Notes under the pieces: generated by a model | The model's input: only the letters and a program-made list of their open reading frames with translations | Database searches by the model: none | Told to the model about the DNA's origin: nothing | Position numbers and translations under genes: made by a program | NCBI GenBank assembly: GCA_021186555.1 | Contig: JAJKFL010000011.1 | Location: forward strand, 399,001 to 463,000 | Source: Reticulitermes speratus | Lineage: Eukaryota; Arthropoda; Insecta; Blattodea; Rhinotermitidae | Length of the DNA stretch: 64,000 bases | Direction of reading: 5' to 3' | Shown: positions 12,307 through 23,221 of the stretch, in pieces | Layout: every line of letters begins with the position of its first letter | Numbering within the stretch: the first letter of the stretch is position 1

Positions 12307-13739
12307 TTTGGAGTTTTACAGATTCAATGCAACAATTAACTTCACACTACGCATTGCTTATGTTAACGGCTCAAACAAACAAAGAAAAGTAAATAAATAA
12401 ACAAATATATAAATAGGAATATTCTGCTGTGACAAATGTAATATTGTAAAAGTTACTAACATTCAGATAAATACGAACTTTTAATACTGTAGAAATTTTG
12501 GGGGAATTATATCTCACGTGCCCGGTTGCAACGTTTGCTTTCGCAATGTATATCTGCACATTAATTTGAGTGACGTCACACACGCCTTGTTAATACGTCA
12601 CGCGGAACATCGAGCTGTTGTTGTGTATGACGGGAACTGCACTGTGCGTCCAGTTAGCAATACATTCTCTAATACTCGTATGTACGGCGAACACAAGACG
12701 TTAGGTAAAAGTGTCATGATGTGTTACATACGTGTAATGGCGAGCTTCAAGTTATGTCCAGTCTAGGTAGATAAGTGTGCAAACTGAAGCATAGGCTTAA
12801 TCAAGCACTGTACACATTAGCATGTTCTATAGGTCTATCAATGGCAGCACATAAGCCGTTATGTTGCATATCAATTTGTGTACGGTACACAACTGTGTAA
12901 CTGTGCCGAGTACCGAATTTAAACACCAATCAATTCAAGAAAGTCCTACGTTCGAATACGACACAGCTGTAAACAAAGCAGTAAGTCACACACAGGCCGT
13001 CTGCACTACAAGTGCCTACAGTTTCTCCCTGCTTTTAACATTTAAAACTTTTTATTCATATATTATCATGGGCTTAGTTTTTTAAACATAATGTTAAAAC
13101 TTTCTAAAAATGTTTATTCCCAAGCCTACCTACCCACGTTATGTATGACTTGTATTGTTTATATAACAATAGCTGTAAGGTTTTTAGATGTCAAACCACG
13201 CAACAGTGAATATTTCCATTTTTTTTATAGATCGCCCGTTGATGGCTCTACAGCCGAAACATGTAGCTGTTTGTGTGCAGCAAATAAACAGTTATATCTA
13301 GACCGAAAGTAATATACGTTTGATTGTACAGGTCAGTGCTTATTTAAACGTCAAAAACTTTACTTTACATTTTGAAAAACGAAACTGTCATCAAACGGGT
13401 CACCAAATGACGTACTTCCGTGGCTCCAGATGTCCCCCTGTGACGTTGGTTTCACCTACTTTTGTAGTAATAAGAAAAGTTATTGGGTGAGAAGGAAAGA
13501 ATTTACTTGTTAGACGAGAGTGTCAGTAGTTGAGATTTATATGACGTCAAAAGATAAGACGGTCGGTGAAGATGAAATAGAAGGGAGCAGCTGCAGCTTA
13601 ATGTCAGATACAAAGAGGGACTGAAGAAACACATGATAAGGTTGGCCGGTCTGCCGTACGAGATTCTAACGCCGAACCTTCCTTCTCTAAGTACTTCCTA
13701 GCACTAGGTCACGTGATTCCCACAATAAAAGTTCACCCT
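12307..13739. other. Unassigned non-coding stretch
   Basis: Short open frames only. A motif at about 13232 (GTTGATGGCTCTACAGCC then CGAAACATGTAG) resembles the hairpin module of the dispersed family but lacks the rest of the element. Confidence 0.5.
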
Positions 13740-13930
13740 ATAAACTGCCATGAAGGCCCAGACGGGGAGTACAGGTATAGCGCTACTCTTTTCTTAACCT
13801 CGGCGCTAGATGGAGTTGGGTGTTCAGCGCCACGCCCCGGCCGCTGAACACCCTGCAATGACCCGGTACCCGTTGTACAGGGGGATTGGTGGGCCTCAGG
13901 GCCGGTCTGGACGGCTGCGGAAAATCCGAT
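13740..13930. mobile_element. Unclassified dispersed repeat
   Basis: The segment from CACCCTATAAACTGCC to GGTCTGGACGGCTGCGG shares short blocks with 15640-15780, 21130-21300 and 41740-41890 (for example a CACCCTATAAACT block, and gaGGTTAAGAAT followed by gGAGCC). This points to a dispersed family whose boundaries I cannot fix. Confidence 0.4.
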
Positions 13931-13984
13931 TTTCGGAATGTAACAGATAAAACCGTCCTTCTGTACAGAAGCTTTACGATAGGT

Positions 13985-14222
13985 TGTGTCGTGGCACTGC
14001 GCTACAAGCCGGAAGGTCGCGGGTTCGATTCCCGATCGGGTATTTGGGGTTTTTCGTTGCCTTAATCTTTCCTGCCGCACTATGGCCCTGGGGTCGTCTC
14101 AGCCTCTAACAGAAATGAGAACCAAGGTAAAGGCAGCCGTTGCGTAGGGCTGACAAACTTACCACCTTCATGTGCAGACTTGGAGCCCTAAGCGCCTGTC
14201 CAGGCCTGTAGTGGGATAGCTG
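13985..14222 (+). mobile_element. tRNA-derived SINE, family 1
   Basis: It starts in the tRNA-like part (GTGGCACTGCGCTACAA), has box B (GGTTCGATTCCCGATCGGG), then the family body (CGCACTATGGCCCTGG, CGTTGCGTAGGGCTGAC, CCACCTTCATGTG, AGGCCTGTAGTGGGA). It is slightly shortened in the middle compared with 54778-55083. A TA-rich tail follows at 14253. Confidence 0.8.
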
Positions 14223-14250
14223 TACATGTTATTATTAGGTTTATGCAGCC

Positions 14251-14252
<2 letters not shown>

Positions 14253-14286
<34 letters not shown>
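14253..14286. repeat. (TA)n microsatellite
   Basis: Uninterrupted TA dinucleotides, about 17 copies, just downstream of the SINE. Confidence 0.95.
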
Positions 14287-14288
<2 letters not shown>

Positions 14289-14612
14289 CACGTGGAAGAA
14301 GTCAAGACAGTGAAGTAACAAACGTAGTCACTTTGCGTGTATGTTTACTTATATATGGTACATATATACTTATATATAGTACATCAACATTCATGAACTT
14401 AATTTTATACTTTAGATTTCGGGGGGGGGGGTTATGGTGGTGAATGTCCACAGTGTGGTCTTCTGAATTCACACCGTGCAGGCTGGTAAGTGGTCAATGT
14501 CGTGTTGCAGTACCCTGCTTTCATTTAAAACATCTGACGTTCTCACAGCGGTGTTGCTCAAGTTTTAAATTTCTAGCTTTCAGCAGGACAAGGAGAATGA
14601 ATTTTTCTTGGT

Positions 14613-14710
14613 TTGTTTAACCCTGAAGATGAAGGCACTACAATGCTTCCAAACGTTGGAAACTACTCGCCCAACGACACGGCGTCACATCCCAAAAGAA
14701 TTAAATCAAC
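14613..14710 (+). mobile_element. Hairpin-bearing dispersed retroposon, fragment
   Basis: CCCTGAAGATGAAGGCACTA, then TTCCAAACGTTGGAAAC, then CGTCACATCCCAAAAG. It has the same order of blocks as the copies at 42005 and 6545. The CGAAAC block is altered to CCAAAC. The apparent peptide reading (NVGNYSPNDTASHP) is a residue of the repeat. Confidence 0.6.
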
Positions 14711-14846
14711 TTTCATTTTCCTTCCCCAACGTTCCCTGACTTTCAAACAGTATATTTTCCTCCGAAAGAATCGTAACAACATACCAGTTCAAACGGTGTC
14801 ATGACCCACAGACCACAATATTAATTTTGGATTTGTCGGTAGGCTA

Positions 14847-15483
14847 GTGTGTGGGAGAGACTGAACTGACACAGCTCTACCGTCAGGACCAGGCGGTGTG
14901 TGGGAGAGACTGAACTGACACAGCTCTACCGTCAGGACCAGGCGGTGTGTGGGAGAGACTGAACTGACACAGCTCTACCGTCAGGACCAGGCGGTGTGTG
15001 GGAGAGACTGAACTGACACAGCTCTACCGTCAGGACCAGGCGGTGTGTGGGAGAGACTGAACTGACACAGCTCTACCGTCAGGACCAGGCGGTGTGTGGG
15101 AGAGACTGAACTGACACAGCTCTACCGTCAGGACCAGGCGGTGTGTGGGAGAGACTGAACTGACACAGCTCTACCGTCAGGACCAGGCGGTGTGTGGGAG
15201 AGACTGAACTGACACAGCTCTACCGTCAGGACCAGGCGGTGTGTGGGAGAGACTGAACTGACACAGCTCTACCGTCAGGACCAGGCGGTGTGTGGGAGAG
15301 ACTGAACTGACACAGCTCTACCGTCAGGACCAGGCGGTGTGTGGGAGAGACTGAACTGACACAGCTCTACCGTCAGGACCAGGCGGTGTGTGGGAGAGAC
15401 TGAACTGACACAGCTCTACCGTCAGGACCAGGCGGTGTGTGGGAGAGACTGAACTGACACAGCTCTACCGTCAGGACCAGGCG
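14847..15483. repeat. 49-bp minisatellite
   Basis: Thirteen copies of a 49-bp unit (GTGTGTGGGAGAGACTGAAC to GTCAGGACCAGGCG), essentially without variation. This implies recent amplification or strong homogenisation. Confidence 0.97.
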
Positions 15484-15780
15484 CTCTTCAGCAAGTTTTT
15501 CCCAACGAAGGATCCGAGCAGGAACCAGCGACTGGCTACTAGATGGAAGGACTGGGTTCGAAACCGGCAGAGGCAAAAGTTTCCTCACCTCCAAAACGGC
15601 CCAGACCGATTCTGGGGGCCATTCAGCCCTCTGTTCAATGGAACCTAGGGACTCTTCCTGGGGGTAAAGCGGCCGGAGCGTGATGTTCACTACTGAACTC
15701 CCTCTAGCACCGAGGTTAAGAATGTGTGGAGCCGTACCTCCGCTCTTCCCTACATGCCTTCACGCCGTTGACAAGACAAC
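15484..15780 (+). mobile_element. Dispersed repeat with box-B-like motif
   Basis: It contains GGGTTCGAAACCGG (near 15554), which resembles a pol III box B. CTAGCACCGAGGTTAAGAAT and GTGGAGCCGTACCTCCG follow; these last blocks recur in inverted form at 21130-21190 and in part at 41820-41870. It is probably a SINE-derived family. The boundaries are uncertain, and its left edge abuts the 49-bp array. Confidence 0.45.
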
Positions 15781-15866
15781 TTTACCTTTCACTCCACATT
15801 AACTAACTGTACAACCCGCGACGCCAGACATTCATTCATTGTGGCATCTCAGTAAACGCGAGGTCC

Positions 15867-16541
15867 TGCAAACTGCACGTCCTTACACGGTTCGTTCCTG
15901 CTAACTGCACGTCCTTACACGGTTCGTTCCTGCTAACTGCACGTCCTTACACGGTTCGTTCCTGCTAACTGCACGTCCTTACACGGTTCGTTCCTGCTAA
16001 CTGCACGTCCTTACACGGTTCGTTCCTGCTAACTGCACGTCCTTACACGGTTCGTTCCTGCTAACTGCACGTCCTTACACGGTTCGTTCCTGCTAACTGC
16101 ACGTCCTTACACGGTTCGTTCCTGCTAGCTGCACGTCCTTACACGGTTCGTTCCTGCTAACTGCACGTCCTTACACGGTTCGTTCCTGCTAACTGCACGT
16201 CCTTACACGGTTCGTTCCTGCTAGCTGCACGTCCTTACACGGTTCGTTCCTGCTAGCTGCACGTCCTTACACGGTTCGTTCCTGCTAGCTGCACGTCCTT
16301 ACACGGTTCGTTCCTGCTAGCTGCACGTCCTTACACGGTTCGTTCCTGCTAACTGCACGTCCTTACACGGTTCGTTCCTGCTAACTGCACGTCCTTACAC
16401 GGTTCGTTCCTGCTAACTGCACGTCCTTACACGGTTCGTTCCTGCTAACTGCACGTCCTTACACGGTTCGTTCCTGCTAACTGCACGTCCTTACACCGTT
16501 CGTTCCTGCTAACTGCACGTCCTTACACGGCTCATTCCTTT
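15867..16541. repeat. 32-bp minisatellite
   Basis: About 21 copies of a 32-bp unit (CTGCTAACTGCACGTCCTTA plus CACGGTTCGTTC). A single A/G site (CTAACTG versus CTAGCTG) marks subgroups of neighbouring copies, as expected from segmental unit duplication. The pieces GGTTCG and CTGCACG give no functional clue. Confidence 0.96.
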
Positions 16542-16877
16542 TCTCATCGCTTTGTCCTACATGCGAATATCTTCCTTCATTAATGTCGTTAAATGGTGAC
16601 GATAAAATATTGTGGAATTGGGACATCAGTGTACAAAAAATGAAACAAATTTGTGCGTAAGAATTCACTGTAATACGTTCTAGAGATAGATAAAACACAG
16701 CCGCAGTTGCAGCTCATTTAACGACGCTGTATCCATTATTAAGTTATATATCACCAAAGCACACTTTCAAATACAACAGTTCCCATTTATCTTTTCTGCT
16801 ACGCGTTTTGGCTAATTATATAACCATCTTCAACAATACATACATGTCTGTCTACAAAACACTGACTTCACACGGCA
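16542..16877. other. Unassigned non-coding stretch
   Basis: Only short open frames. TTTTGGCTAATTATATAACCATC near 16807 resembles, on the minus strand, the GAAGATGG hairpin module. Nothing else is recognised. Confidence 0.45.
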
Positions 16878-16934
16878 TACATACATACATACATACATAC
16901 ATACATACATACATACATACATACATACATACAG
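16878..16934. repeat. (CATA)n microsatellite
   Basis: About 14 uninterrupted tetranucleotide copies. Confidence 0.95.
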
Positions 16935-17546
16935 TGCGTATTCTGTAGGTTACATGCAAATTTGTGTAAACACATTACGAAAAAAATTTACATGTAATCT
17001 GTAAACTATGTACTGTATGTAAATATATGATGTCATTGTTTCTGTATGCAGACGTGTTTATTTCCCTTAAAATGGTTAAACAATTAACCAAAACAGAACA
17101 GAAACAATAACCTGACACTGTTATGAGTGTGTGTTCTGTCGATGTGTAACTGAATACTGCTTGCTACGTACACGACTGAGACGAAAAACGCAATATTACA
17201 CTGTGTTCACCGACAGTGTTAGTATATTACAAGACTGAGATAATGGTACAATACAGAAAAAAAAGAAGCGATGTCAACAGGACAATTCCTTCACACATCG
17301 CGGAATATCTAACTGAATGCGGTTTATTTTGTACGTCTTCAGAAAGTTATTGACAAATTTATATCGATGGACCTATTTTAAAACACGCATCTATTTTTTT
17401 TATTTCGCACACCGTAACTGTACAGACACGTCATAACGTACGCCTGTATAAAACAATTTTTAGAACAATGAAAACTTTCAAAAAATCAACGGAGGCGCCT
17501 CACGTGGCGGAGCACAGAGTTAAAAAAACTGAAGGCTCGTCAGTAC
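16935..17546. other. Intron or flanking sequence downstream of the internal exon
   Basis: AT-rich sequence following, in minus-strand order, the donor at 17546. I looked for a next exon continuing in phase 0 here and found none I can support. Confidence 0.5.
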
Positions 17547-17748
17547 CTGTTTGAACTGTCTGATGGCGCCATTGATACGCAGCGAGTCCGCTGCGATGCC
17601 GGCTATACCGTCTCCTGGCTCCCTCAGCTGTCGCAGGGAGACGCTGGGTTGTGTTGGCACGCTGCCGTGCAGATGGTGTACACACTGGCCGCTACACGAC
17701 GCCGGTGCAGACGCCTCAGGCTGGGAACTCTGGCGGATGATACGGGAA
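17547..17748 (-). CDS. Internal coding exon of an unrecognised conserved-looking gene
   Basis: On the minus strand a pyrimidine-rich acceptor (TGTTTTGTTCGTAG) precedes this 202-nt segment, and a donor (CAG|GTACTG) follows it. After one leading base it encodes exactly 67 codons without a stop, from SRIIRQSSQPEASAP to AADSLRINGAIRQFKQ. The leading base completes a codon split after two bases, which is the phase left by the exon at 56968-56270. The joined frame therefore continues without adjustment. The exon is GC-rich against AT-rich surroundings. Residues 31-67 (from PTQPSVSLRQLREPG on) have the mixed hydrophobic and charged look of a conserved segment. There are no transmembrane helices or known catalytic motifs. 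I do not recognise the family. An open frame in another register (17685-17500) is a shadow. The next exon is not visible, so the protein is incomplete. Confidence 0.85.
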
Positions 17749-18229
17749 CTACGAACAAAACAACATATCGTTTACATTTTGAGCACTCGAAGATTACACT
17801 GCGCCTGTATGACGTTTATTGTAAAGTAAGTAGCAAAGCTAAACAGTTTGGGGACGTGCATGAGTTTGTTTTACTACATCAGTGTCTCTTATTACACGTA
17901 GCTCTTGTTTTACGCGTTTTTACTTTAACGCCCCTTGCCAATATACAGTACTCCTTAAGTTACGCCCTCTCATTTTCGGTTAACGCCCTTTGGCTGGCTG
18001 CCCTCTATTACGCTAACCCTTCCCTATTCCATTATTTGTTACGGGACTATCATTTTTGATTTACGCCTTATTTATTTACGCCCACCTTTTCAGGAACAAA
18101 ACTGGAGGAAGGTGTGTGTAGCGTCGAATAAGAAATGGGAGATGATTAAGCCCATGAATATTAAACAGGATGAAAAAAAAGCGGAAACAGCACTGCGCTA
18201 ATTCAAGGAATTATCCTAGCACTAGGATT

Positions 18230-18430
18230 AAGGCCTTCTCTAATGTGAAGCTCTGGATTTCAGTGAATGGCTCCCGAAGTTTCGACCGATCGCAGTGTCC
18301 TCATTTTCAAGGGTCAAGCGGTCCAAGGAAAGTAGCTCTTCCCCCTGGATCGTTGTTCTTATTGGACTGCTTGACTCTGGAAGACCAAATGACGCAGTGT
18401 AACATCCCAGAAGACCTGAATCCTCAGAAA
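18230..18430. mobile_element. Hairpin-bearing dispersed retroposon, inverted arrangement
   Basis: CGAAGTTTCGACCGATCGCA and CCTCATTTTCAAGGGTCAAG form the hairpin module on the minus strand. A plus-strand TAACATCCCAGAAGACCTGA closes the element. GGGTCAAGCGGTCC is partly mirrored by GGACTGCTTGACTC, giving a fold-back form like the better preserved copy at 20393-20603. Confidence 0.55.
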
Positions 18431-18788
18431 CACCGCTGTGAGAACCTCAGATCTCCCATCTCAAAATTATTCCGCTTGAGATTCAACGTCGGTCATGAAC
18501 CAGAACTGACATGGCTGCTGCTTGCACTCCCAGTCAGAGAGTCTAAGTTGCCTTAAGCACAGATGATATGACGTCACCATTCATCTTTCTTCCTTGCTTT
18601 CGTCATGCCATCCCTTCTCTCTCGCTTTCTCTCTTTGTTTCTCTCGTTGTTACGTCCATCTTTTATCATTTGTTTGCAATTCTAACTATATTCAGACGTC
18701 ATATCTTCAAAAATTTACAAATTTTCTCAAACATTCTCATACACCTACCTTGCTGTAACATTTAAGGTCACATTTCAACCACACCCTG
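18431..18788. other. Unassigned intronic stretch
   Basis: Pyrimidine-rich around 18590-18650; no gene or repeat family is recognised. In minus-strand order it lies upstream of the internal exon's acceptor but too far away to matter for splicing. Confidence 0.45.
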
Positions 18789-18902
18789 TATTTATGTGTT
18801 AAGTATGATTCCTAGAAAAAACGGTGATTATTTTTCTGAGCTGCATTAACCGATTGGTGTTCATAATAAAGGATGAGTTTCTTTTTGTGACTACGATGCA
18901 AC
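18789..18902. repeat. Single diverged copy of the 114-bp unit
   Basis: It starts TATTTATGTGTTAAGTATGA, then has a GTGATTATTTTTC block and a GCATTAACCGATTGGTG block. These align in order with the 114-bp unit of the arrays at 3149 and 28848, with many substitutions. It is not tandem. It may be an ancestral, unamplified form. Confidence 0.7.
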
Positions 18903-20392
18903 TTTCTACTTGTAATTCGGATTTCGGCCTTCAGAGCGTTAGATTTGTCGTGTCTGATTTTCGCCCTCTATCACGAATGTAATTCGCCCCTATACAATCC
19001 GAGTCTCTGACGATATTATTGTATGAACTACAAATAAATAATAAATGTATTAAAATAAAATACGACAGGTTCATATATGACGATAAATCGAAACTAAAGG
19101 ACACGCGTGTACAGAATTACTTGCGGCAATAATATTAAACGCAGTTTCTAGATATTTGGTAGCACAATGAAATAAAACACTTCCACTTTATATATCTATA
19201 ACGCTGCTCGCTATATCTAGTCATATATCTGGACATTACACTTGATTTACTGTTTATGTTAACAGATGGAGAGATTAATCCGATGTTAATGGCTCCACAG
19301 ACATTAGGTTACCATCGTGGCACTCCGACCTTTTTGCTACATTCACATTAAACTCATGTGTGTGTGTGGCTGCAGAGATAAGAATTTACTGTTACAATAT
19401 TTTATGTAGCGGCCATTACTGCTGTTCCTTTATGTCAGCTTACAAATAGCTCCCCGTTACAGTACAGCATTGCTCATAAATATTTAGACACTAATTTCAC
19501 TTAGGAGCTCAACATCTCGAACAATAGCGCCAACAGAAGCTTTGCAACTGCAGATGTGAATAAAAACTCGCTCTTTGACAGACCTTTGTCTTTATGTATG
19601 GTCAGTGGCCTACATAATAAACAGATGTCTTGAATGAATGGGAAATCTGTTTAGGTTGCATGAAACTTATATTGCAGACGTAACCTTATTCACAAAATAC
19701 GTACGTCGATAAACTACGAAACAAATTTAAAGAAATTATGATCTGGAATAGGTAACGCAATAAATAAATAATTTGTGTGCGATTAGATACAGCATATATC
19801 AGTGCGCTGATTATAATTTTTACCTAAAAAAGGAAAACATGCTGATATTTTTATATCTTTTTATGATCCACCCTATACCTAATACAAACTCGAGCAATCA
19901 AAAGCCATTACAGTACTCCAAATAAACGTGTTTCGGCATTAACGGGCCATCCTTTACTTAGGAACGTCCTCGACGATAACAGGATCTCCCTGTGGAAGAC
20001 CCGTTTCGACCGGAACATGCAGGAGAATAAATTGAATTGTATGCAAATTTATTTGTGTACTCTGTTGGGTTTTTATTACACAGACGTAGACGACACTTCG
20101 TTACAGGCATACTGAGTTCGGTATTGCACGGCTTCTGTAGTTGTAGTTGTCAGTTAACGTTACTAAACACGTCCAGAGAGGAAAACTGTTTTAACAACCT
20201 TAAAGATATCAATCACAGATTTGTGAACAGTATTCGCATTAGGCCTGACTGCTAATATAGGCCAAAGTTCCTTATGACGGTTTTAGAATGTCGATAAACT
20301 TTATTTTGGTTCCCGTATAAAACTAATCAGTTCACAACACACAAGTCCACCTGACCAGTAAAATACTAAATTTCTTTATGCAATACAAGCTT
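18903..20392. other. Unassigned intronic stretch
   Basis: AT-rich, without supported genes. CGTGTTTCGGCATTAACGG (near 19928) and GACCCGTTTCGACCGGAAC (near 19997) look like remnants of CGAAAC-type repeat modules on the minus strand. Confidence 0.5.
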
Positions 20393-20603
20393 GAGATCTG
20401 CGCTCTTCTGGGATGTTATGTAGCGTTGAGTGATAGTTCTGTACAGACGTTTCGGGAAAAACTGTCGGTCCCATCTGAAAGGGTCAAGATGTTCAGGTCC
20501 TTCCTGTACTTCTTGACCCTTGTACAGAACTACCACTCAACGCTACATAACATCCCAGAAGAGTGCAGATCTCGTCTACATCGCGGCAGAAGCCTGAAAT
20601 CAC
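20393..20603. mobile_element. Fold-back retroposon with 13-bp target duplication
   Basis: GCAATACAAGCTT occurs at 20380-20392 and again at 20604-20616, directly flanking a 211-bp insert. The insert is an inverted repeat. GAGATCTGCGCTCTTCTGGG and the following bases through GTTCTGTACAG (to about 20445) reappear reverse-complemented at about 20524-20579 with two or three mismatches. The arms carry the ACATCCCAGAAGAG block of the hairpin-bearing family. The CCCGAAACGTCTG module is on the minus strand. A 13-bp duplication is typical of LINE-mediated retroposition. Confidence 0.85.
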
Positions 20604-20884
20604 GCAATACAAGCTTATCTGATCAGAATTGAGCCAAACCGTTCGCCTGAGCGCCTTCAATGTCGAGCTGTGCTTCTTTAGTATCACACTTCACTGAAAC
20701 TTCTTCAACAGCAGACCAAACTTCATAAATAGACGTTTATGTACTGCAGTATGTGTAAAGAACGCCTTTTACCCTATCAATTAATAACGATGTACCCATG
20801 TAAGCATAGTCGTTACCGCGGGCTTCCACCGCGGTGGACTTGAGACCTTCGCTCTTCTCTTACTTTCCACGGCGTACGTTGGTA

Positions 20885-21005
20885 CTTGGTTACGACGTTT
20901 CGTGATCCTCGAAGATAGGACCAAGAGGTTGTCCCGAAACGTCCTTAACCAACTACCAACCTACATCGCACAACATCCCAGAAGAGTAAAAGCGTCAACT
21001 AAGCC
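20885..21005 (+). mobile_element. Hairpin-bearing dispersed retroposon, fragment
   Basis: ACGACGTTTCGTGATCCTCGAAGATAGGACC, then GTCCCGAAACGTCC, then ACAACATCCCAGAAGAG. The internal stem (GGACC near the middle, mirrored CGTTTCG/CGAAACG) suggests a folded transcript. Its left half is probably an inverted duplicate. Confidence 0.6.
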
Positions 21006-21129
21006 TGTTTCCAATAGCCTGGAATATGCAAGTCTGAGGACAGCGCCAGTTCCGCAAGGCTTAACCAACATCCACTTCGAAGAATAACAGACATTTTCTA
21101 ATGGATGAAATTAAAGTTGTTCCTGTGCA

Positions 21130-21560
21130 CACCGTAAAGGCATAAAGGGAGAATGGAGGTATGGCTCCACTCATTCTTAACCCCGGGACTAGATTGAAAT
21201 TAGTGGTCATCTTCACGCTCTGACCGCTTCACCCACTGGGAAAGAGCACACGTACCCACTGAAGAGGAAACTGGTGAACCCCACAGCTGTCTGGACGTTT
21301 TTGGAGAGGAGAAACGTTTGTCCCTGCCGGGAATAGACTGACGTTTCGTCGCACTTCTGGTCCGTAGCCTAGTCATCTTGCCGACTGAGTCGTCTCGGCC
21401 ACAGCTGAAGGCAGGTACTTGAAACTGTAAGGCGGTCCGGCAGCCTTCAATTTTGGTTTTATGGTTTATGACGCCGTGCGGTCTGGGCTGGTGCGTAGTA
21501 CCAACGTTTCGGAGGAACATAGTGACTCCTGTTCTGAAGAAGGAGGCACTATATTTCTCC
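21130..21560 (-). mobile_element. Composite dispersed repeat remnants
   Basis: 21130-21300 contains, on the minus strand, blocks of the GTTAAGAATGAGTGGAGCC family seen at 15680. 21390-21560 carries the hairpin family on the minus strand (CTTCTTCAGAACAGGAGTCA, then CCGAAACGTTGG, then a CCGCACGGCGTCATAAA block). The 120-codon frame at 21562-21200 runs across both and is not a gene. Confidence 0.5.
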
Positions 21561-21639
21561 ATAACGCTGTGAAGAAGTTACCAGGCGACATTTTTTTTTG
21601 TGGTGAAGGGCCCCGCAGCAGAAGCTACGGACGCACCGC

Positions 21640-21868
21640 AGTCTTGAGGCTTATTGTGCAACCCTGTGATAAAGATGATTCGTTTTTTCTGTTTTTCCAA
21701 GTAATGGAGAACCGGTGGAATTAAACTGACAGGGGAAAACCGAAGTACTCGGGGAAAAACATGTCCCAGTGACTTTGTCCACCACAAATCCCATATGGAC
21801 TGACACGGGATCGAACCCGGGCCTCCGTGGTGAGAGGCCGGCGACTAACCGCCTGAGCCATGGCACGA
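21640..21868 (-). mobile_element. tRNA-derived SINE, family 2
   Basis: On the minus strand it begins GTGCCATGGCTCAGGCGGTT, which contains box A (TGGCTCAGGCGG), then box B (GGTTCGATCCCGTG), then a body with TCCATATGGGATTTGTGG, GGGACATG and GTACTTCGGTTTTCC. The right part ends near a CTTGGAAAAACAG block. A diverged relative lies at 27690-27900. Confidence 0.85.
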
Positions 21869-21958
21869 CCTACCAGGCGACATAGTGTCCTAACCCCGCA
21901 AATCACAGTACGCATTTCCAAGTTAGACGAAACTTGGTTAGGTCTCTTGGAAACTGCA

Positions 21959-22590
21959 GGAAAATGTGCGAGCACCCACTGACCGCCCAGCCACATATGT
22001 CCAAAATGTGCGAGCACCCACTGACCGCCCAGCCACATATGTGCAAAATGTGCGAGCACCCACTGACCGCCCAGCCACATATGTCCAAAATGTGCGAGCA
22101 CCCACTGACCGCCCAGACACATATGTCCAAAATGTGCGAGCACCCACTGACCGCCCAGACACATATGTCCAAAATGTGCGAGCACCCACTGACCGCCCAG
22201 CCACATATGTCCAAAATGTGCGAGCACCCACTGACCGCCCAGCCACATATGTCCAAAATGTGCGAGCACCCACTGACCGCCCAGACACATATGTCCAAAA
22301 TGTGCGAGCACCCACTGACCGCCCAGACACATATGTCCAAAATGTGCGAGCACCCACTGACCGCCCAGCCACATATGTCCAAAATGTGCGAGCACCCACT
22401 GACCGCCCAGCCACATATGTCCAAAATGTGCGAGCACCCACTGACCGCCCAGCCACATATGTCCAAAATGTGCGAGCACCCACTGACCGCCCAGCCACAT
22501 ATGTCCAAAATGTGCGAGCACCCACTGACCGCCCAGCCACATATGTCCAAAATGTGCGAGCACCCACTGACCGCCCAGCCACATATGTCC
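21959..22590. repeat. 42-bp minisatellite
   Basis: Fifteen copies of a 42-bp unit (AAAATGTGCGAGCACCCACT to CAGCCACATATGTCC), varying only at CAGCCAC/CAGACAC and one GTCC/GTGC. The 14-codon period keeps five frames open on both strands (up to 298 codons). Their mutual overlap shows that they are artefacts. Confidence 0.97.
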
Positions 22591-22734
22591 AAAACACACA
22601 CACAGAGCTGCAGGCATCGCATTTTCCCTTCTGGAATACGTACTAAATTAATAGCTAATTAAGTAACTAACTAACTGGAAACAGCAACAGACCTAAGCTA
22701 ATCAAGAAATCCACCCCCCCCCCCCCATTTTATG

Positions 22735-23180
22735 GAACCAGAGTGTTCAGTACCATATTCACAACAGCCCGCCACTTGTCCCTATCCTGAGCCACATTAA
22801 TCCAGTCCACGTCATACAACCCTACTTCTTTAAGATCCATTTTAATATTATCCTCCCATCTACGCCTGGGTGTTCCATGTGGTTTCCTTTCTTCAGGTTT
22901 CCCCACCAAAGCTTGTATGAAATCCTCTTTTCTCCCCTACGTGCCACATGCCCCGCCAATCTCAGTCTTCCTGATTTGATCACCCGAATAATAAATGGTG
23001 AGGAACACAAATCATGAAGATCCTCCTTATGCAATCTCCTCCAGTCTCCTGTTACGTCCTCTCCCTTAGGTCCAAATATCCCCCTCAGCACCCTATTCCC
23101 GAACACCCTCAGCCTATGTTGTTCCCTCAATGTTACAGGTCAAATTTCACACCCAGTGTCACTGGATTTGAATTACATCT
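22735..23180 (-). mobile_element. 5'-truncated LINE, reverse transcriptase C-terminal tail
   Basis: The minus strand encodes REQHRLRVFGNRVLRGIFG, then GDWRRLHKEDLHDL, then GRLRLAGHVARRGE. After a frameshift near 22920 it encodes a DNIKMDLKEVGLYDVDWIN-like tail. This is the familiar C-terminal region downstream of the reverse transcriptase in APE-type LINEs of arthropods. The endonuclease and polymerase domains are absent and the frame is broken, so it is inert. A poly-C run of about 13 bases (22712-22725) lies just outside. Confidence 0.85.
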
Positions 23181-23221
23181 TATCGTCCTTAACGTAGGCA
23201 CAGTGTCATAATTCAAACAAA

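Noticed and set aside
17500..17685. 61-codon minus-strand frame as the coding frame of the exon
   Set aside because: It runs past the donor site and is out of phase with the upstream exon. The alternative register is stop-free exactly between acceptor and donor and matches the phase.
21721..22662. Five long frames (221-298 codons) on both strands
   Set aside because: They are produced by the 42-bp array. The extension of the longest into 21721-21900 is SINE sequence.
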